A stretch of DNA of 64,000 nt. Origin: Uranotaenia lowii. Lineage: Eukaryota > Arthropoda > Insecta > Diptera > Culicidae. The stretch's first letter is position 1; every line of letters starts with the position of its first letter. Where the stretch lies: NCBI RefSeq assembly GCF_029784155.1, contig NC_073692.1, forward strand, positions 333,145,920 through 333,209,919, read 5' to 3'. The position numbers were made by a program, and so were the translations under genes. The notes beneath the pieces are model-generated. The model did not search any database. It saw only the letters and a program-made list of their open reading frames with translations, and was not told where the DNA came from. Below are positions 46,032 to 58,687 of this stretch, one piece after another.

Positions 46032-48557
46032 CCTTGATCGCAATAATCAACTAATCATTTATTTTGATGCTTTGAAAATTCCCTTCAAGCTGATCTAAGA
46101 AGAATTACTAAATAAAAGATATTTATTTAGCATCTCTGCAAGCTTTGGACAGGCGAAAAACTTTTTCATGGTCTCCCGAAGATGCTGAAGCTGAAACTCT
46201 CAAAGCGCTAGCGCGTTGTGTACAAATGCAAATAAAACTTTTATCAACAAATAACAAGTACGGCACCAAGGAAGAAAAAATGCAAAAACCGTTTCCAAGA
46301 TCGTCCTCGAAAAAAAACGAGGACAAAAACCAAATAGAAGCCTCGTCCCTTTTTTATTTCGTTTTTCGTTTTCCGTTTTTTCTGTTGTCTGTTTGAATGT
46401 ATATTTTGTCACTGCTTTTAGTAATTCGCAAATATCCGGTACCTGGAGGTGACAGACGGATAACATCCGAGAGAACCGAAATCAACTTTCCATGGATGGA
46501 TGAATTGGGGAAGATTTCCATGAAGGATGTTTGGGGCCATTCAGTTTTCGGTGTGTGCTTTATTGTGTTTGACTTTTCGAGAGGCCGACCGACTGACTAC
46601 TACTGACTAGTCCCCTATTTGTCAGCTCATATATCGTTTCATTTCTCTTTTTTTCAGGCCAAATATTGTCAAATGGGAAGCCAACAGATTTGTTTGAAAA
46701 ACAAGGTTTTAGTTGTTCTTTTCTTTGGATTGCTATATAATTATTCTCATGTTTCATTTATTTTCTAATATTTATAAAATAAATTGGTTAGGAATAAAAT
46801 TGTCACCATTTTTTTTAAATACTTTCTTTGCCGACAAGGTAACAATGTATGTATTTCAATGAGTAACGCCCTTTACCTTCTGATGAATTCGGACCCAACT
46901 TGATTGGAATCAGGTCACGATGATTTTGTATGTTTATTTGCTCGCCCCTAAAATATTTAAAACATTCCCTGGGTCAATTTGGAACCGGGACCGGAAGCAG
47001 ATTGGATTCCGAAAGTGGAATGGAGGAGTGAGAAGCTTGCCTTATGGTTGACTCTCCGTTTACGACACCGTTTTATGGGCCCATTTGATTCCACTTTTTT
47101 GCAGCATTTACCGAATAACGCGAGCAGGGATGATTGCTTGCTCAAAACGGATTACAATCCCAATTGCCCACTCCACCGTACTCTAATCCGGTGAAAATAT
47201 TTCAGCCATGCCATGTAGATGCCATTCATTTTAAGTTTGGAAACTAAAGGTAAAATTTAAAATTTAAGAAAATGTTACTCAATTTTAAAAAACCCAGGAC
47301 AAAATTTTAAAAGAAAACTTTTTCTAAAAGATTTTACACTTTCAACGAAAAAAACGCACTCCAATTGATTGACAGTGCAGATTCATTAAAATGTAAAATG
47401 GAAATCGTGTATCGGAAGCCATTCCGAGGGATCATTAAAGTAGAAAGGATTCTTTTGAAAGAGCCCGTTAGAACGAACGGTTTTTTTTTCGCATTCTCCT
47501 ATCTCTCTGGTGATGTCCCGGTTTTTTAACTGACTCCAGCGAAATGACTTTGCGCTAAGAAAACCTCATTAAAATTCTATTTCCATGTTGTCTGGAAGGC
47601 ACGAAAGGATGGAAAAAGTTTTTTTTTCTCTGCCATCCAACACTTTCCTTCGGAGTGGATTATATTTGCAACCTTTCGATTTGTTTCAATGGGAAGGTTC
47701 TTTCTTAAAAACTAAAAAAAATATGAGTTAAATCTTTTTATTGACTTTACTTCACCCATTACAAAAAAAAACACAAGAAAAAAATATGATTTTATTCGTT
47801 CACAATAAACGTCCCACACTTTACTCCTGCCAATCCAAAACTAATTGGAAACTTTGCGCCAGGGTTTTTAATAAGCCCAACAAATTTGAGCTGGTGTCAA
47901 ACGGGATCTCTTCTTTTCTCGTGAGCCTGACTTGGTGGTTTTGCTTATCTCGGAAAAGTTTCATCAGCAGTTCCATACCGGGATTTGGCGTCCCAACTGG
48001 CTGCAGCCAAAGGGATTTGCGGTTTCTAGCCGAGTGCAGATGGAATTGAGGAAATTAGAACCTACTGACCGGGCCGAAAAAGATGCATTTTTCGGTTTAG
48101 TGGTGTATAAAATTGCGATGGGCTGGGAACAGTGTCTGCCACAGAAACAAGACGTTCTTTTAATATTTGAATCACAACGGATATTGAAACTTTACATAAA
48201 CTTGTTAATCAATAATGTAAAACTCAAGTGAATTATAAATCAAACATATGTCTTTTTGGAATTCTTAAAGCCATCCTATCTTCATAAGACCCAGAACTGT
48301 GATGAAACTTTACTGCAAAGTGGGAGGTCATACTTGCGCTAGCCAGCGTGGACAGAATGAAAACCACTCAAATCCGTAAATTTGATGAAAAACTAAAAAC
48401 AAAGGTAAAAATTTCGGTTAACCCTAATCCGCTATTGCGTGTCAATATGACACTAATGGAGGTTTGGCGGCTTGTAATTTTATTCGGGGGCATCCAAATA
48501 AAAAAAAATTCTTCGCGGACACTCACTGAATTCTTGAAATATTTAATTTTGCATCAT
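46032..48557. other. Non-repetitive DNA with GC-richer islands
   Basis: Patches at 46140-46600, 46940-47190 and 47400-48130 are less AT-rich. Overlapping frames on both strands (for example 46145-46396 and 47932-48231 on the plus strand) have no recognised domains. Possibly conserved non-coding DNA. Confidence 0.35.
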
Positions 48558-49409
48558 TAGGGGAGAGTGGGGTTACGTGGACCACTCTCAATATCTGGGC
48601 TGTGTGTTGAGATAAAAATCTCAATCCAACTGTCATCGTCTTCGCTTTGCGAAAGCATGTTATTCTATATATTGTTGATTTATGTACGTACCATTCGCTT
48701 CTTTTATTTAACTCTTTTTTTAAGCCTAAAAAAATGTACATACATTTTTAAACAAACACCCGTGGGAGACCTAAAGTTAATAACAAAAATATGCTCATAC
48801 GCTTATGTTCTTAATTTTGTCATGTTCTTTCACGTGAAAAAGAATTTTTGATGAAACATCAATAGGCCTATATTTTGGTGTTTTTATACACATTATGAAC
48901 ATAAAACACGTTTTCTTATGTGCAAAGTTCTCTTATGCCAAATAAAGAGTCGTGAAAAATATTTTGTCCATTTGTCCAATGCGATTGAGACGAACGAAAA
49001 AATCTTATAAATGGAATTTTGCCGAAACGTTCGCAAGCCAGGTTTTAGGAGCTATTCTATCATACACAATTCTCTTTTTTATTTCATCATCTGAAATTGC
49101 TTTAAAATAACAAAATGAATTATGAAATTTCAGTTCAGGGTCAACTCATAAATTTTGCACGTTATTTTGTCAATTTGAATTTGGTTGCTCACGTTTCCCC
49201 TCAGTTTTTCAAAATCCAATAAAAAAATACATTTTTTTAAACAGACAGAACTCGGGAAATTCGTGTATTTAAAAATATAAAAAAAATGCCTAATGATATC
49301 ATAAAAATGTAGAAAACCATTCCAATTATTTTTTTTCTTCTTATCTTTTATAAAAAAGAAGTTATGAAGCATAGAAAAAAAGTTGCCCATGGTACCCCAC
49401 TCACCCCTA
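48558..49409. mobile_element. TA-flanked MITE with GGGGAGAGTGGGG ends
   Basis: The 848-bp element 48560-49407 starts GGGGAGAGTGGGGTTACGTG and ends CCATGGTACCCCACTCACCCC, inverted copies with a few mismatches. TA lies on both sides. The interior is AT-rich and non-coding. The TA flank suggests Tc1/mariner-type mobilisation. Confidence 0.75.
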
Positions 49410-49483
49410 CTTTTTTTTATGGACACACTCTGCAAGCCCAAACAAAAGAAATCCCTAATCAGACGTTTAGTATCAATTTGACA

Positions 49484-49702
49484 CTTCTTGCTTCTTTTTT
49501 TTTTGTTTCGATTATAGTCGTTTTACCATCTTTATGGCATTCGCGACTTTATCAACGTTACAGTTGGCGGATCGTTATTGAAAAACTTATCCGGTACAAC
49601 TGTGTTCGATGTTTACTCTTGGGCTCGAACTCACGGACATCGGCTCAGGAGACAACAGACTTGCCAACTGAGCTATATCACAAGCCCATCTTCTTGCTTC
49701 TT
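49484..49702 (-). repeat. tRNA-derived SINE, full length, with 13-bp duplication
   Basis: The body, 49497-49689, on the minus strand begins GGGCTTGTGATATAGCTCAG (A-box), has GTGAGTTCGAGCCC (B-box), the family body GTACCGGATAAGTTTTTC, and ends ACTATAATCGAAACA plus an A tail. It is bracketed by the identical CTTCTTGCTTCTT at 49484-49496 and 49690-49702, the duplication left by LINE-assisted insertion. The intact boxes and duplication make this the best-preserved copy in the window. Confidence 0.9.
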
Positions 49703-51911
49703 GAAAAAAAAGAAAAAAACACGCTTCGGAAAAACACTGTAAATCTGCTATGAAATGCTTTAAAAAATTCACTTAGTGTCCAATAAAACTGAAAACTTTT
49801 GTAAATTTTTAAGATGACGACCACAATTGGTGTGGAGGAGTTTTTGACAACGCTGCGAGATAAACTCAGCAAACATTTTTGTAGCTATACCCTTATGCTG
49901 TTTTGATATACGTTCCATATACATTGTAATGATCGTATGAAAGTTTAAAAAATAGCATTTACCTACCAAGGAGGAGGCAATATACAAACATTTATTTCAT
50001 TTCTTTCTAAAGCGACGAAAAACTACGCCAATTGGGCGCTACCCGACATCTCATTCGTACAAACCGAAAGAATGCATGAGAGCGCAAGATTTTCCTCTCA
50101 TAGCTTCAAATCGTTGCCAGCAAAAACATACTCCTGAGTAGTTCTTTGTTACTATTTAAAAGAACTTTATTGAAGCATTAATGTTACAGTTAAATAATCA
50201 TAACTTCTACAATTTTATACCTATTTGTAAAACCTCTGGAAATCATGAGTTTGAAATCCATAAAAATTTAAATTTTAAAATGCCTAAATGTGATCTAAAA
50301 CCGTCGAAGAAATTGAAATTTCCCCAGAAAAAGTTAGTTTTTTTTATTATATTTTTGATTATTTATTCAAAAATTTCAACAGTATTTCAATTCTTACAAA
50401 AAAATTATTTAAATTATAGATAGAAAAGATATTTACCTCCAATATAAGAAACAGAAATTTGAAATTGATGTTTTGTATAAGCAGATGTACGGATTTCAGA
50501 GCAAGTACTTATATTTTAAACTAAACTTTATATTTAAAATGCCGTTCAAAACTGATTTGCTGAGATTTTTTCCAATATTTAATCTGAGGTAAACAAAATT
50601 CAAAAATGCCATAATCGAGTGGTATCATCAAAAATTCTATTGTTTTCAAAAGTGCGTATCCATATGCAACTGAGAACACAAATATTGTGGAATAACTTCA
50701 ATGCACAAGTTTGAGCAAAAAATATAGGTTTTTAATATATCGTTGTAAACCAATCCAAAAAAAAGTGGACTTTTGTAATAAATGTATCTTGAAATTACTT
50801 TTAACCAGAATTTGTTTTCCGAGATATACATATATGAATATAAATTCATGTAACATTATGCTAACACCAATGCAACTATGATAATACAAATAATAAATTT
50901 TTAATAAAATTTTCATATAAAAATAAGTTTTTCACAGAGTCCAAATCACCAATCTTTCTAGGCGTTGAAATTTTTTATGTTTTGAAATGGCAAAAAAAAT
51001 TGAATTATTTTTTTTTTTCAACTACGACATCGCTATTCCATTGCACTGAAATAATTTTACAAATAAAAATTTATAAATATTGACTTCAAATCTTAAAAAA
51101 AAAATCAGAACGTATGAGAACTCATTGACCAAATATTTCAATTTTGCCAAAAACGCTTAATTTTTCATTTCTGAAAAAAATAAAATTACTGTTTTTTATT
51201 CTGAACATATTTTATAAACACACCGTGTTTAGTCACCAAAATGTATTTTGGCATGCCAAGAAAAGAAGCATGCCAAATAAAGGCCCACTCTCTCACGCGA
51301 AAGTTTGTTCGAAAAATGTATTTTTTTTGGTTTTTCTTGATATTTTCTTTCCGTGCAATCCAAAAAAAAATCGATATTTAAAGCATTCTGAAAATATTCT
51401 GGAAAACGGATTCCACAAACTGCACGATTAAATGTGTAAGTATATAAATTTTTCACCACATTTTAAGCTAACTTTCTTCACAGAATATGTAAATTACACT
51501 GTATTGAAAGCATTCAAAGATTTCAGGAAAAATTTTAATTTTCAATTTTTTTTCAAACTGTTGTTATTACACTATTGCCATTGAAGTGGTAACTCTGATT
51601 CATTAAAATGTTAAAGAATTGTTAATGTCTATTAATGAAAAAAGCTTCACAGAATACTGTCAAGCGTCATATGTTTGTTGGATCAAATTGCAAAGTTACA
51701 GATTCTTTTTTTGATTAACAGCGTAGCATTAGTTGAATCGTTTTCTTAAAAATATCGTTGTTAAATTTAAAGACTATTGAAAATTATAATTAAAATTTGA
51801 GTTGAGCAACCTCAACTAATCAGACAAAAGATCCGAGGATCGATTTTCTAGAAATAAAATAAATACCGAAATACCGGTGAAAACTTCACAAGTTTGAAAA
51901 GCATATAATAC
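49703..51911. other. AT-rich non-coding DNA
   Basis: Long AT-rich stretch with homopolymer runs. A small GC-richer patch lies at 50010-50130. No supported feature. Confidence 0.5.
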
Positions 51912-52364
51912 GGTTGCCAGAACTTTTTCAGAACGTATCCAGGCTAGACATATCCGGGCAATTCTATATAAAAACCTGGCAAAATCCGGGTATTTGATTT
52001 CAAAATTGACGACCAAAAATCCGGGCAATATAGGAGTGAATTTTGTCAAGCCCAGAATTTACTCAATAACAATAAATAAAAAAATTTATCATAATTCATC
52101 GACAGATTTTAAATTGTATTTAAGGTTTTCAAAAAACCAGTCATGATTATTTTTATAAAATATGCTCAAAACATTTCGTTTTGGACGCATAAAATATCAG
52201 AAATTTACATTACAATTCGTTTTTTTTTGTTTGACTTGACATACAAAGGGAATAAAACTGGACATTTATCAATGAAATCCGGGCAAACGAGCCGTTCCGG
52301 GCTGTTCCCAAATTTTATATAAAATATGTAGGCAATCCCGGATAAAACCGGACAACCTGGCAAC
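51912..52364. mobile_element. GGTTGCCAG MITE-like element
   Basis: The left end GGTTGCCAGAACTTTTTC (51912) faces the right end CGGACAACCTGGCAAC (52364), inverted with mismatches. Internal CCGGGCAAT, CCGGGTAT and CCGGATAAA words recur. No coding capacity. A relative is at 61948-62270. Confidence 0.55.
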
Positions 52365-54169
52365 TTAAGCTTATAAGGTTTATGAGATTAAAATGCTGTT
52401 TCTGAGATTTATCAAACTATTGATAATTTGTTGGAATTGTAATTTGTGTAAAAAACTAAAAAAAAGAAACTCATTAGTCATGCAACAAAAGTGTGCAAGT
52501 TCAACTTAAAGAATTCATTTTCTATCTTGGCTTGAAATCACCGATGGCCAAACGGAGTAAAGATAAATTCCTACTGCCCACGGCAGTTTCGATTACAAAA
52601 TCTCCGTTACCGGTTCATTGAACCGAAATGACCAGGACAGGTCATCTTCCATCTATGTTTCTTTTTCGGTTTGTCTGCTGCTGCTTCGTTTAGCAAATCT
52701 GTGAACAGTCTTCCGTATTCGATTCACCTGGCTGAGCTTAACTTGGCAAGTTTTACCGCATTTGCAAACCTTTGGCAAGAAATTAATCTTAAAAAAAAAA
52801 ATTATCTTATGACGGTGTCTGAACGTATGGAGATTTTTTTAAATGGAAAACATTTAAGGCTGGTAAATATGAACTCAACTTACTTCGTATAGAAGATAGA
52901 AAATAGAAAAATCCTTGAAATTTTTAGTTTAAATTTTGAATAAAGATAAACCTTTTATATCTGAAATGAGTAAAAGACAGTCTTAGCGATTATGTTTCCC
53001 AATCTTGATAGGAGAAGAGTTAGCAAGTGAGAATTTTCCCTCCGTCGAAATAAGGCAGCCGAATTTTTGGCTAAATTGTCTTGTTTACAAGTTGAAAGTC
53101 AGCATACTTTTTTCCGACATTCTTCCGACCCCGCGAAAATATTTTCAGATCTTTGTAGCCAAGCAAAAAAAGGGGGGCTTTACCGTCTTTCAGCTTTGCC
53201 AATGTACCGAATTGCGTTTATATTTACTAACATTGTTTTACGATTTCTTCTTAGCAGAATAGGTCCTGTTGAAACATTTTGAAAGGAAGGGTTAGATTTT
53301 TACAAGAGTATTTTTTATCAAATTTAGTTCTTAACCAAACACAAAACACAAAAAGAGCTTTCTGATTGAACAAGGCAGCCTGTCAGATTGGCAAATTATG
53401 AAGATGATGGAGTATTACCCCACAAGGAAACTGGAAAGAAACCATGGTGGAACATTAGAAAGGTTGCATAAAAAGTTTGTAGAGAAGAAGCTAGTAGAGA
53501 AGAAAGCTTTGAACATGATTTTTTGCGCTTAAAAGAAGGTGGGATGTTTTTATGGATGTTGATATTAATAGAAATATCACATCATTAATTTTAAACTAAA
53601 AGACAGTTATGATGAACAACTTTCTAAATACGTAAATGCACTTTGACAGAATACAACGTCTGCTTCAAAGAAAATTGAATGAAGTTGTTCGAACTACTTC
53701 CGTATCAAGTTGGTTATCATTCAATATTCAAAGGAGCACATCTTTGATCAGCTGTAAGCCAACCATCTTCTTTGGGGAAATCGGTCTTACCGGCAGGGCA
53801 ATCGTTGGAGCTGCAAATTCATGGCCAATTTCCATCTCAGTGAAAAATCTTATCATCAAAGCTAGAAATTGACCACCATCTATCCATCGTCCGCTGGACA
53901 GTTTCCACTTAACGAGGAAGCAAAATTATATGGATTTGGTTAAGTTGTAGTTGTGAAATGGAAACCTTATGAAGTGTTTCGATTGCTCATTCAAAACAGC
54001 CTGAATGGAAACGTACTTCTTTAACACTGTTCAGTCTGTAATTTAGAACAGACTGTCATGAATGGAAAAATCTTTAATAATAATTTTCAGAACATCACAA
54101 ATTTCAAAAAATTTAATAAAATAAAATAATGACAAACCCGCTAAAGATGATACAAATAATCAAAATAAA
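52365..54169. other. Non-coding DNA
   Basis: GC-richer patch at 52540-52770. Several short plus-strand frames (52671, 53005, 53636) lack motifs. No repeat boundary recognised. Confidence 0.4.
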
Positions 54170-57147
54170 AAAAAAATAAAAATCTTTACTGATATTTTTA
54201 TCATTTCAGTAATTTCGTCGAAATGACTTTTTCATCAATATTTTTATCACTTATGTCATTTTCATTATTTTTGTCATTTTAATTTCTTTTTTCTTTTTAT
54301 ATGTTTCTTTTTTTAATCTCTGTAATTTTTGGAAATTTTGGAAAATTTAAAATTTTTTGTAATCTCTGTTATTTTTTCTAATATCTGTAATTTTTGTAAT
54401 TTTTGCAGTTTTTGTAAGTTTTGTAATTTTTGAAATTAATGTAAGTTTTGTAATTTTTGTAATTATTGTAATTTTTGTAATTTTTGTAATTTTTGTAATT
54501 TTTGTAATTTTTGTAATTTTTGTAATTTTTGTAATTTTTGTAATTTTTGTAAATTTTGTTATTTTTGTAATTTTTGTAATTTTTGTAATTTTTGTAATTT
54601 TTGTAATTTTTGTAATTTTTGTAATTTTTGTAATTTTTGTTATTTTTGTAATTTTTGTAATTTTTGTAATTTTTGTAAATTTTGTCATTTTTAAAAATTT
54701 TGTAACTTTTGTAATTTTTGTAATTTTTGTAATTTGTGTAATTTTTGTTATTTTTGTAATTTTTGTCATTTTTGTAATTCTTGTAATTTTTGTAATTTTT
54801 GTAATTTTTGTAATTTTTGTAATTTTTGTAATTTTTGTAATTTTTGTAATTTTTGTAATTTTTGTAATTTTTGTAATTTTTGTAATTTTTGTAATTTTTG
54901 TAATTTTTGTAATTTTTGTAATTTTTGTAATTTTTGTAATTTTTGTAATTTTTGTAATTTTTGTAGTTTTTGTAATTTTTGTAATTTTTGTAATTTTTGT
55001 AATTTTTGTAATTTTTGTAATTCTTGTAATTTTTGTAATTTTTGTTATTTTGTAATTTTTGTAATCTTTGTAATTTTTGTAAGTTTTGTAATATTTGTCA
55101 TTTAAGTCATTTTTGAAATTTTTGTAATTTTTGTAATTTTTGTAATTTTTGTAATTTTTGTAATTTTTGTAATTTTTGTAATTTTTGTAATTTTTGTAAT
55201 TTTTGTAATTTTTGTAATTTTTGTAATTTTTGTAATTTTTGTAATTTTTGTAATTTTTGTAATTTTTGTAATTTTTGTAATTTTTGTAATTTTTGTAATT
55301 TTTGTAATTTTTGTAATTTTTGTAATTTTTGTAATTTTTGTAATTTTTGTAATTTTTGTAATTTTTGTAATTTTTGTAATTTTTGTAATTTTTGTAATTT
55401 TTGTAATTTTTGTAATTTTTGTAATTTTTGTAATTTTTGTAATTTTTGTAATTTTTGTAATTTTTGTAATTTTTGTAATTTTTGTAATTTTTGTGATTTT
55501 TGTAATTTTTGTAATTTTTGTAATTTTTGTTATTTTTTTAATTTTTGTAATTTTTGTAATTTTTGTAATTTTTGTAATTTTTGTAATTTTTGTAATTTTT
55601 GTAATTTTTGTAATTTTTGTAATTTTTGTAATTTTTGTAATTTTTGTAAGTTTTGTAATATTTGTAAAATTTGTTATTTTTGTAATTTTTTTAAATTTTT
55701 TTGATTTTTGTTATTTTTGTAATCTTTGTAATTTCTGTAATTTATGTAATTTTGTAATTTTTGTAATTTTTGTAATTTTTAAAATTTTTGTAATCTTTGT
55801 AATTTTTGTAAGTTTTGTAATATTTGTCATTTAAGTCATTTTTGAAATTTTTGTAATTTTTGTAATTTTTGTTATTTTTGTAATTTTTGTAATTTTTGTA
55901 ATTTTTGTAATTTTTGTAATTTTTGTAATTTTTGTAATTTTTGTAATTTTTGTAATTTTTGTAATTTTTGTAATTTTTGTAATTTTTGTAATTTTTGTAA
56001 TTTTTGTAATTTTTGTAATTTTTGTAATTTTTGTAATTTTTGTAATTTTTGTAATTTTTGTAATTTTTGTAATTTTTGTAATTTTTGTAATTTTTGTAAT
56101 TTTTGTAATTTTTGTAATTTTTGTAATTTTTGTAATTTTTGTAATTTTTGTAATTTTTGTCATTTTTGTAATTTTTGTAATTTTTGTAATTTCTGTAATT
56201 TTTGTATTTTTTGTAATTTTTGTAATTTTTAATTTTTGTCATTTTTGTAATTTTTGTAAATTTTGTAATTTTTGTAATTTTTGTAATTTTTGTAATTTTT
56301 GTCATGTTTGTCATTTTTGTCATTTTTGTCATTTTTGTCATTTTTGTCATTTTTGTCATTTTTGTCATTTTTGTCATTTTTGTCATTTTTGTCATTTTTG
56401 TCATTTTTGTCATTTTTGTCATTCTTGTCATTTTTGTCATTTTTGTCATTTTTGTCATTTTTGTCATTTTTGTCATTTTTGTCATTTTTGTCATTTTTGT
56501 CATTTTTGTCATTTTTGTCATTTTTGTCATTTTTGTCATTTTTGTCATTTTTGTCATTTTTGTCATTTTTGTCATTTTTGTCATTTTTGTCATTTTTGTC
56601 ATTTTTGTCATTTTTGTCATTTTTGTCATTTTTGTTATTTTTGTCATTTTTGTCATTTTTGTCATTTTTGTCATTTTTGTCATTTTTGTCATTTTTATCA
56701 TTTTTGTCATTTTTGTCATTTTTGTCATTTTTGTCATTTTTGTCATTTTTGTCATTTTTGTCATTTTTGTCATTTTTGTCATTTTTGTCATTTTTGTCAT
56801 TTTTGTCATTTTTGTCATTTTTGTCATTTTTGTCATTTTTGTCATTTTTGTCATTTTTGTCATTTTTGTCATTTTTGTCATTTTTGTCATTTTTGTCATT
56901 TTTGTCATTTTTGTCATTTTTGTCATTTTTGTCATTTTTGTCATTTTTGTCATTTTTGTCATTTTTGTCATTTTTGTCATTTTTGTCATTTTTGTCATTT
57001 TTGTCATTTTTGTCATTTTTGTCATTTTTGTCATTTTTGTCATTTTTGTCATTTTTGTCATTTTTGTCATTTTTGTCATTTTTGTCATTTTTGTCATTTT
57101 TGTCATTTTTGTCATTTTTGTCATTTTTGTCATTTTTATCATTTTTG
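54170..57147. repeat. 9-bp satellite array (TTTTTGTAA then TTTTTGTCA)
   Basis: Degenerate edge at 54170-54350. A mostly regular TTTTTGTAA array runs from about 54350 to 56300. A very homogeneous TTTTTGTCA array runs from 56301 to 57147, about 94 units with only a handful of substitutions (near 56311, 56420, 56632, 56698 and 57138). The block at 55061-55110 recurs at 55790-55839, an internal duplication at 729 bp = 81 x 9. Because 9 bp is three codons, most frames stay open on both strands. The long frames seen here (up to 466 codons at 55742-57142) encode only tripeptide repeats and are artefacts. Confidence 0.97.
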
Positions 57148-58202
57148 CCTCGTTTGTGTTATTTTAGTTTCCGAACATCTGCACAGATTTAAAAGCTCTT
57201 CAGCAGTCTAGAAGGTACCTTAAAGGTCATTGAAAAAAATGTGTTTTCAAAAATTTCTCATCTCTCCGGAGATTGATCAGTACATGGATCATGATTTATT
57301 AAAGCCATGCTTGATTAAAAGGTACTAGCTGCAGCGTATGTTCCGTATTATATGTTTTGTTTTGTTTCGTTTCGTTACGCTTTGTTATTATGGGTTTTCC
57401 AGAACTCCAGAACGCCAACCAGAACACACAAAGGCATGGGGAAAATCATTCATACAGAAGCGAAGAAAAGAAACGAACTCGAACGATTCAACATCGTTAA
57501 GGGCTGTCGTTGATTGAGGCTGACGTGAAAGAATAAACAACATGCTTCATCCAGCTGACCCGACTTCTTGTAGGTCTGTTCAGAACTGGATTTTTGTTAT
57601 GTTAGAGGAGAAAAATATGCTTACTCGGGCCTTGGTTTTTACTTCTTTTGATTGTTTTCTACACCCCAAACCATGCTCTCTGCCACTGGATTGCGGGGGT
57701 GGCGAGGCGAAGATGTGAAAACTTGAGAGTTCACGGCACAAAATTGTTTCGACTTGACGAAGGTCTAGGTTGGTTAGTTGCCAGCTGACGCACTTGTGCA
57801 CTCTCTCTCGGTCTTACCTGGAAAGAAAAACGAAATATATTTGACGAATTAGTACGAAATTCATGAGCAAGGCAGGATTGATTGATGTGCGAAACTGTCG
57901 GAGCAGCGTGATTTGGATGGACAGGAAAGGTTCAGGGATTGTTTGTTTATGGAAGTACAATTTTGAGATTACGATTTATGTTCTAAGGCAAATATCTTCT
58001 AAAACAATAAAGTCATTTTAAAATAATTGTACCACAGTTTCTTTCAAATTACCTGTTCAAACAGTAGAGTTTAGGATCTGCCATAGGATTTTTTTAAAGA
58101 AAAAAAAAATCATTTTAGGGACTGGTTTGAACTTAATTTTAAGATTTAAGTTTTTGAATTCGGAAGGATGTTATATGTTAGTTAAAAAACAAGAATTCAA
58201 GA
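57148..58202. other. Non-repetitive, partly GC-richer DNA
   Basis: 57360-57960 is less AT-rich. A TTTTGTTTCGTTTCG run lies at 57355-57385. A pyrimidine tract followed by CAG and GTAAGAC on the minus strand near 57815 could be a splice signal, but no flanking exon is recognisable. Confidence 0.35.
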
Positions 58203-58687
58203 GGTTATGTTGCGGTAACCCGTGACGAACGAGTAAGAGTACCGTACATTCCCTCGGTCGGAAATACGCAATGCGAAGTAAACAGAATAGTGTCATCTCA
58301 GTAGTACTCTTGAAGGTAGATAGCGTGTTCTCGGATAAAGTTGCGAATCAGATTATTTCGAAGATTATTTAAATAGTAACCCACAGTATATTATATCTCA
58401 GTTTGTACGCGAAAAGTGGATAAGGTGAGGAATTTAAAGTTGAATTTAAACTTAAGATCGATATTAATCATTTTCCACCTGCATACTAATTTACAGGAAA
58501 GAGTTTGAGGTTAACTTGTGACACGCTAGAGAATTCATAGAAAAGGATAAACACTAAATTTTGTAAGAAGATATGCCTAAACTATTCGATCCCTATATTA
58601 ACTATCCAATAAATTCTAGCTTAAAGCTGCACTGAACTGAACTGCTCAAGTAGAGTGTTATACGAATTATGTTTCCGTCACAGGTTA
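58203..58687. mobile_element. Solo LTR with 5-bp target-site duplication
   Basis: The 475-bp LTR, 58208-58682, starts TGTTGCGGTAACCC and ends TTTCCGTCACA (TG...CA). GGTTA lies immediately on both sides (58203-58207 and 58683-58687). AATAAA occurs about 75 bp before the end. No internal retroelement sequence is attached, so this is the product of LTR-LTR recombination. The 5-bp duplication fits BEL/Pao, Ty3 or copia, and the family is not determined. If the element strand is plus, TG is at the left. Confidence 0.85.

Noticed and set aside
53636..53872. 78-codon frame resembling a transposase fragment at first glance
   Set aside because: No catalytic DDE/DDD residues or family motif could be placed.
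55742..57142. 466-codon minus-strand frame of M-T-K and N-Y-K repeats, and similar frames on the plus strand (56299-57192, 56304-57167, 54734-55105, 55493-55834)
   Set aside because: A 9-bp repeat leaves most frames open on both strands. The frames have no start context, domain or composition typical of a protein.
57580..57825. Possible exon with a splice site on the minus strand (pyrimidine tract, CAG, GTAAGAC)
   Set aside because: The signal is ambiguous between donor and acceptor. No flanking coding sequence is recognisable.
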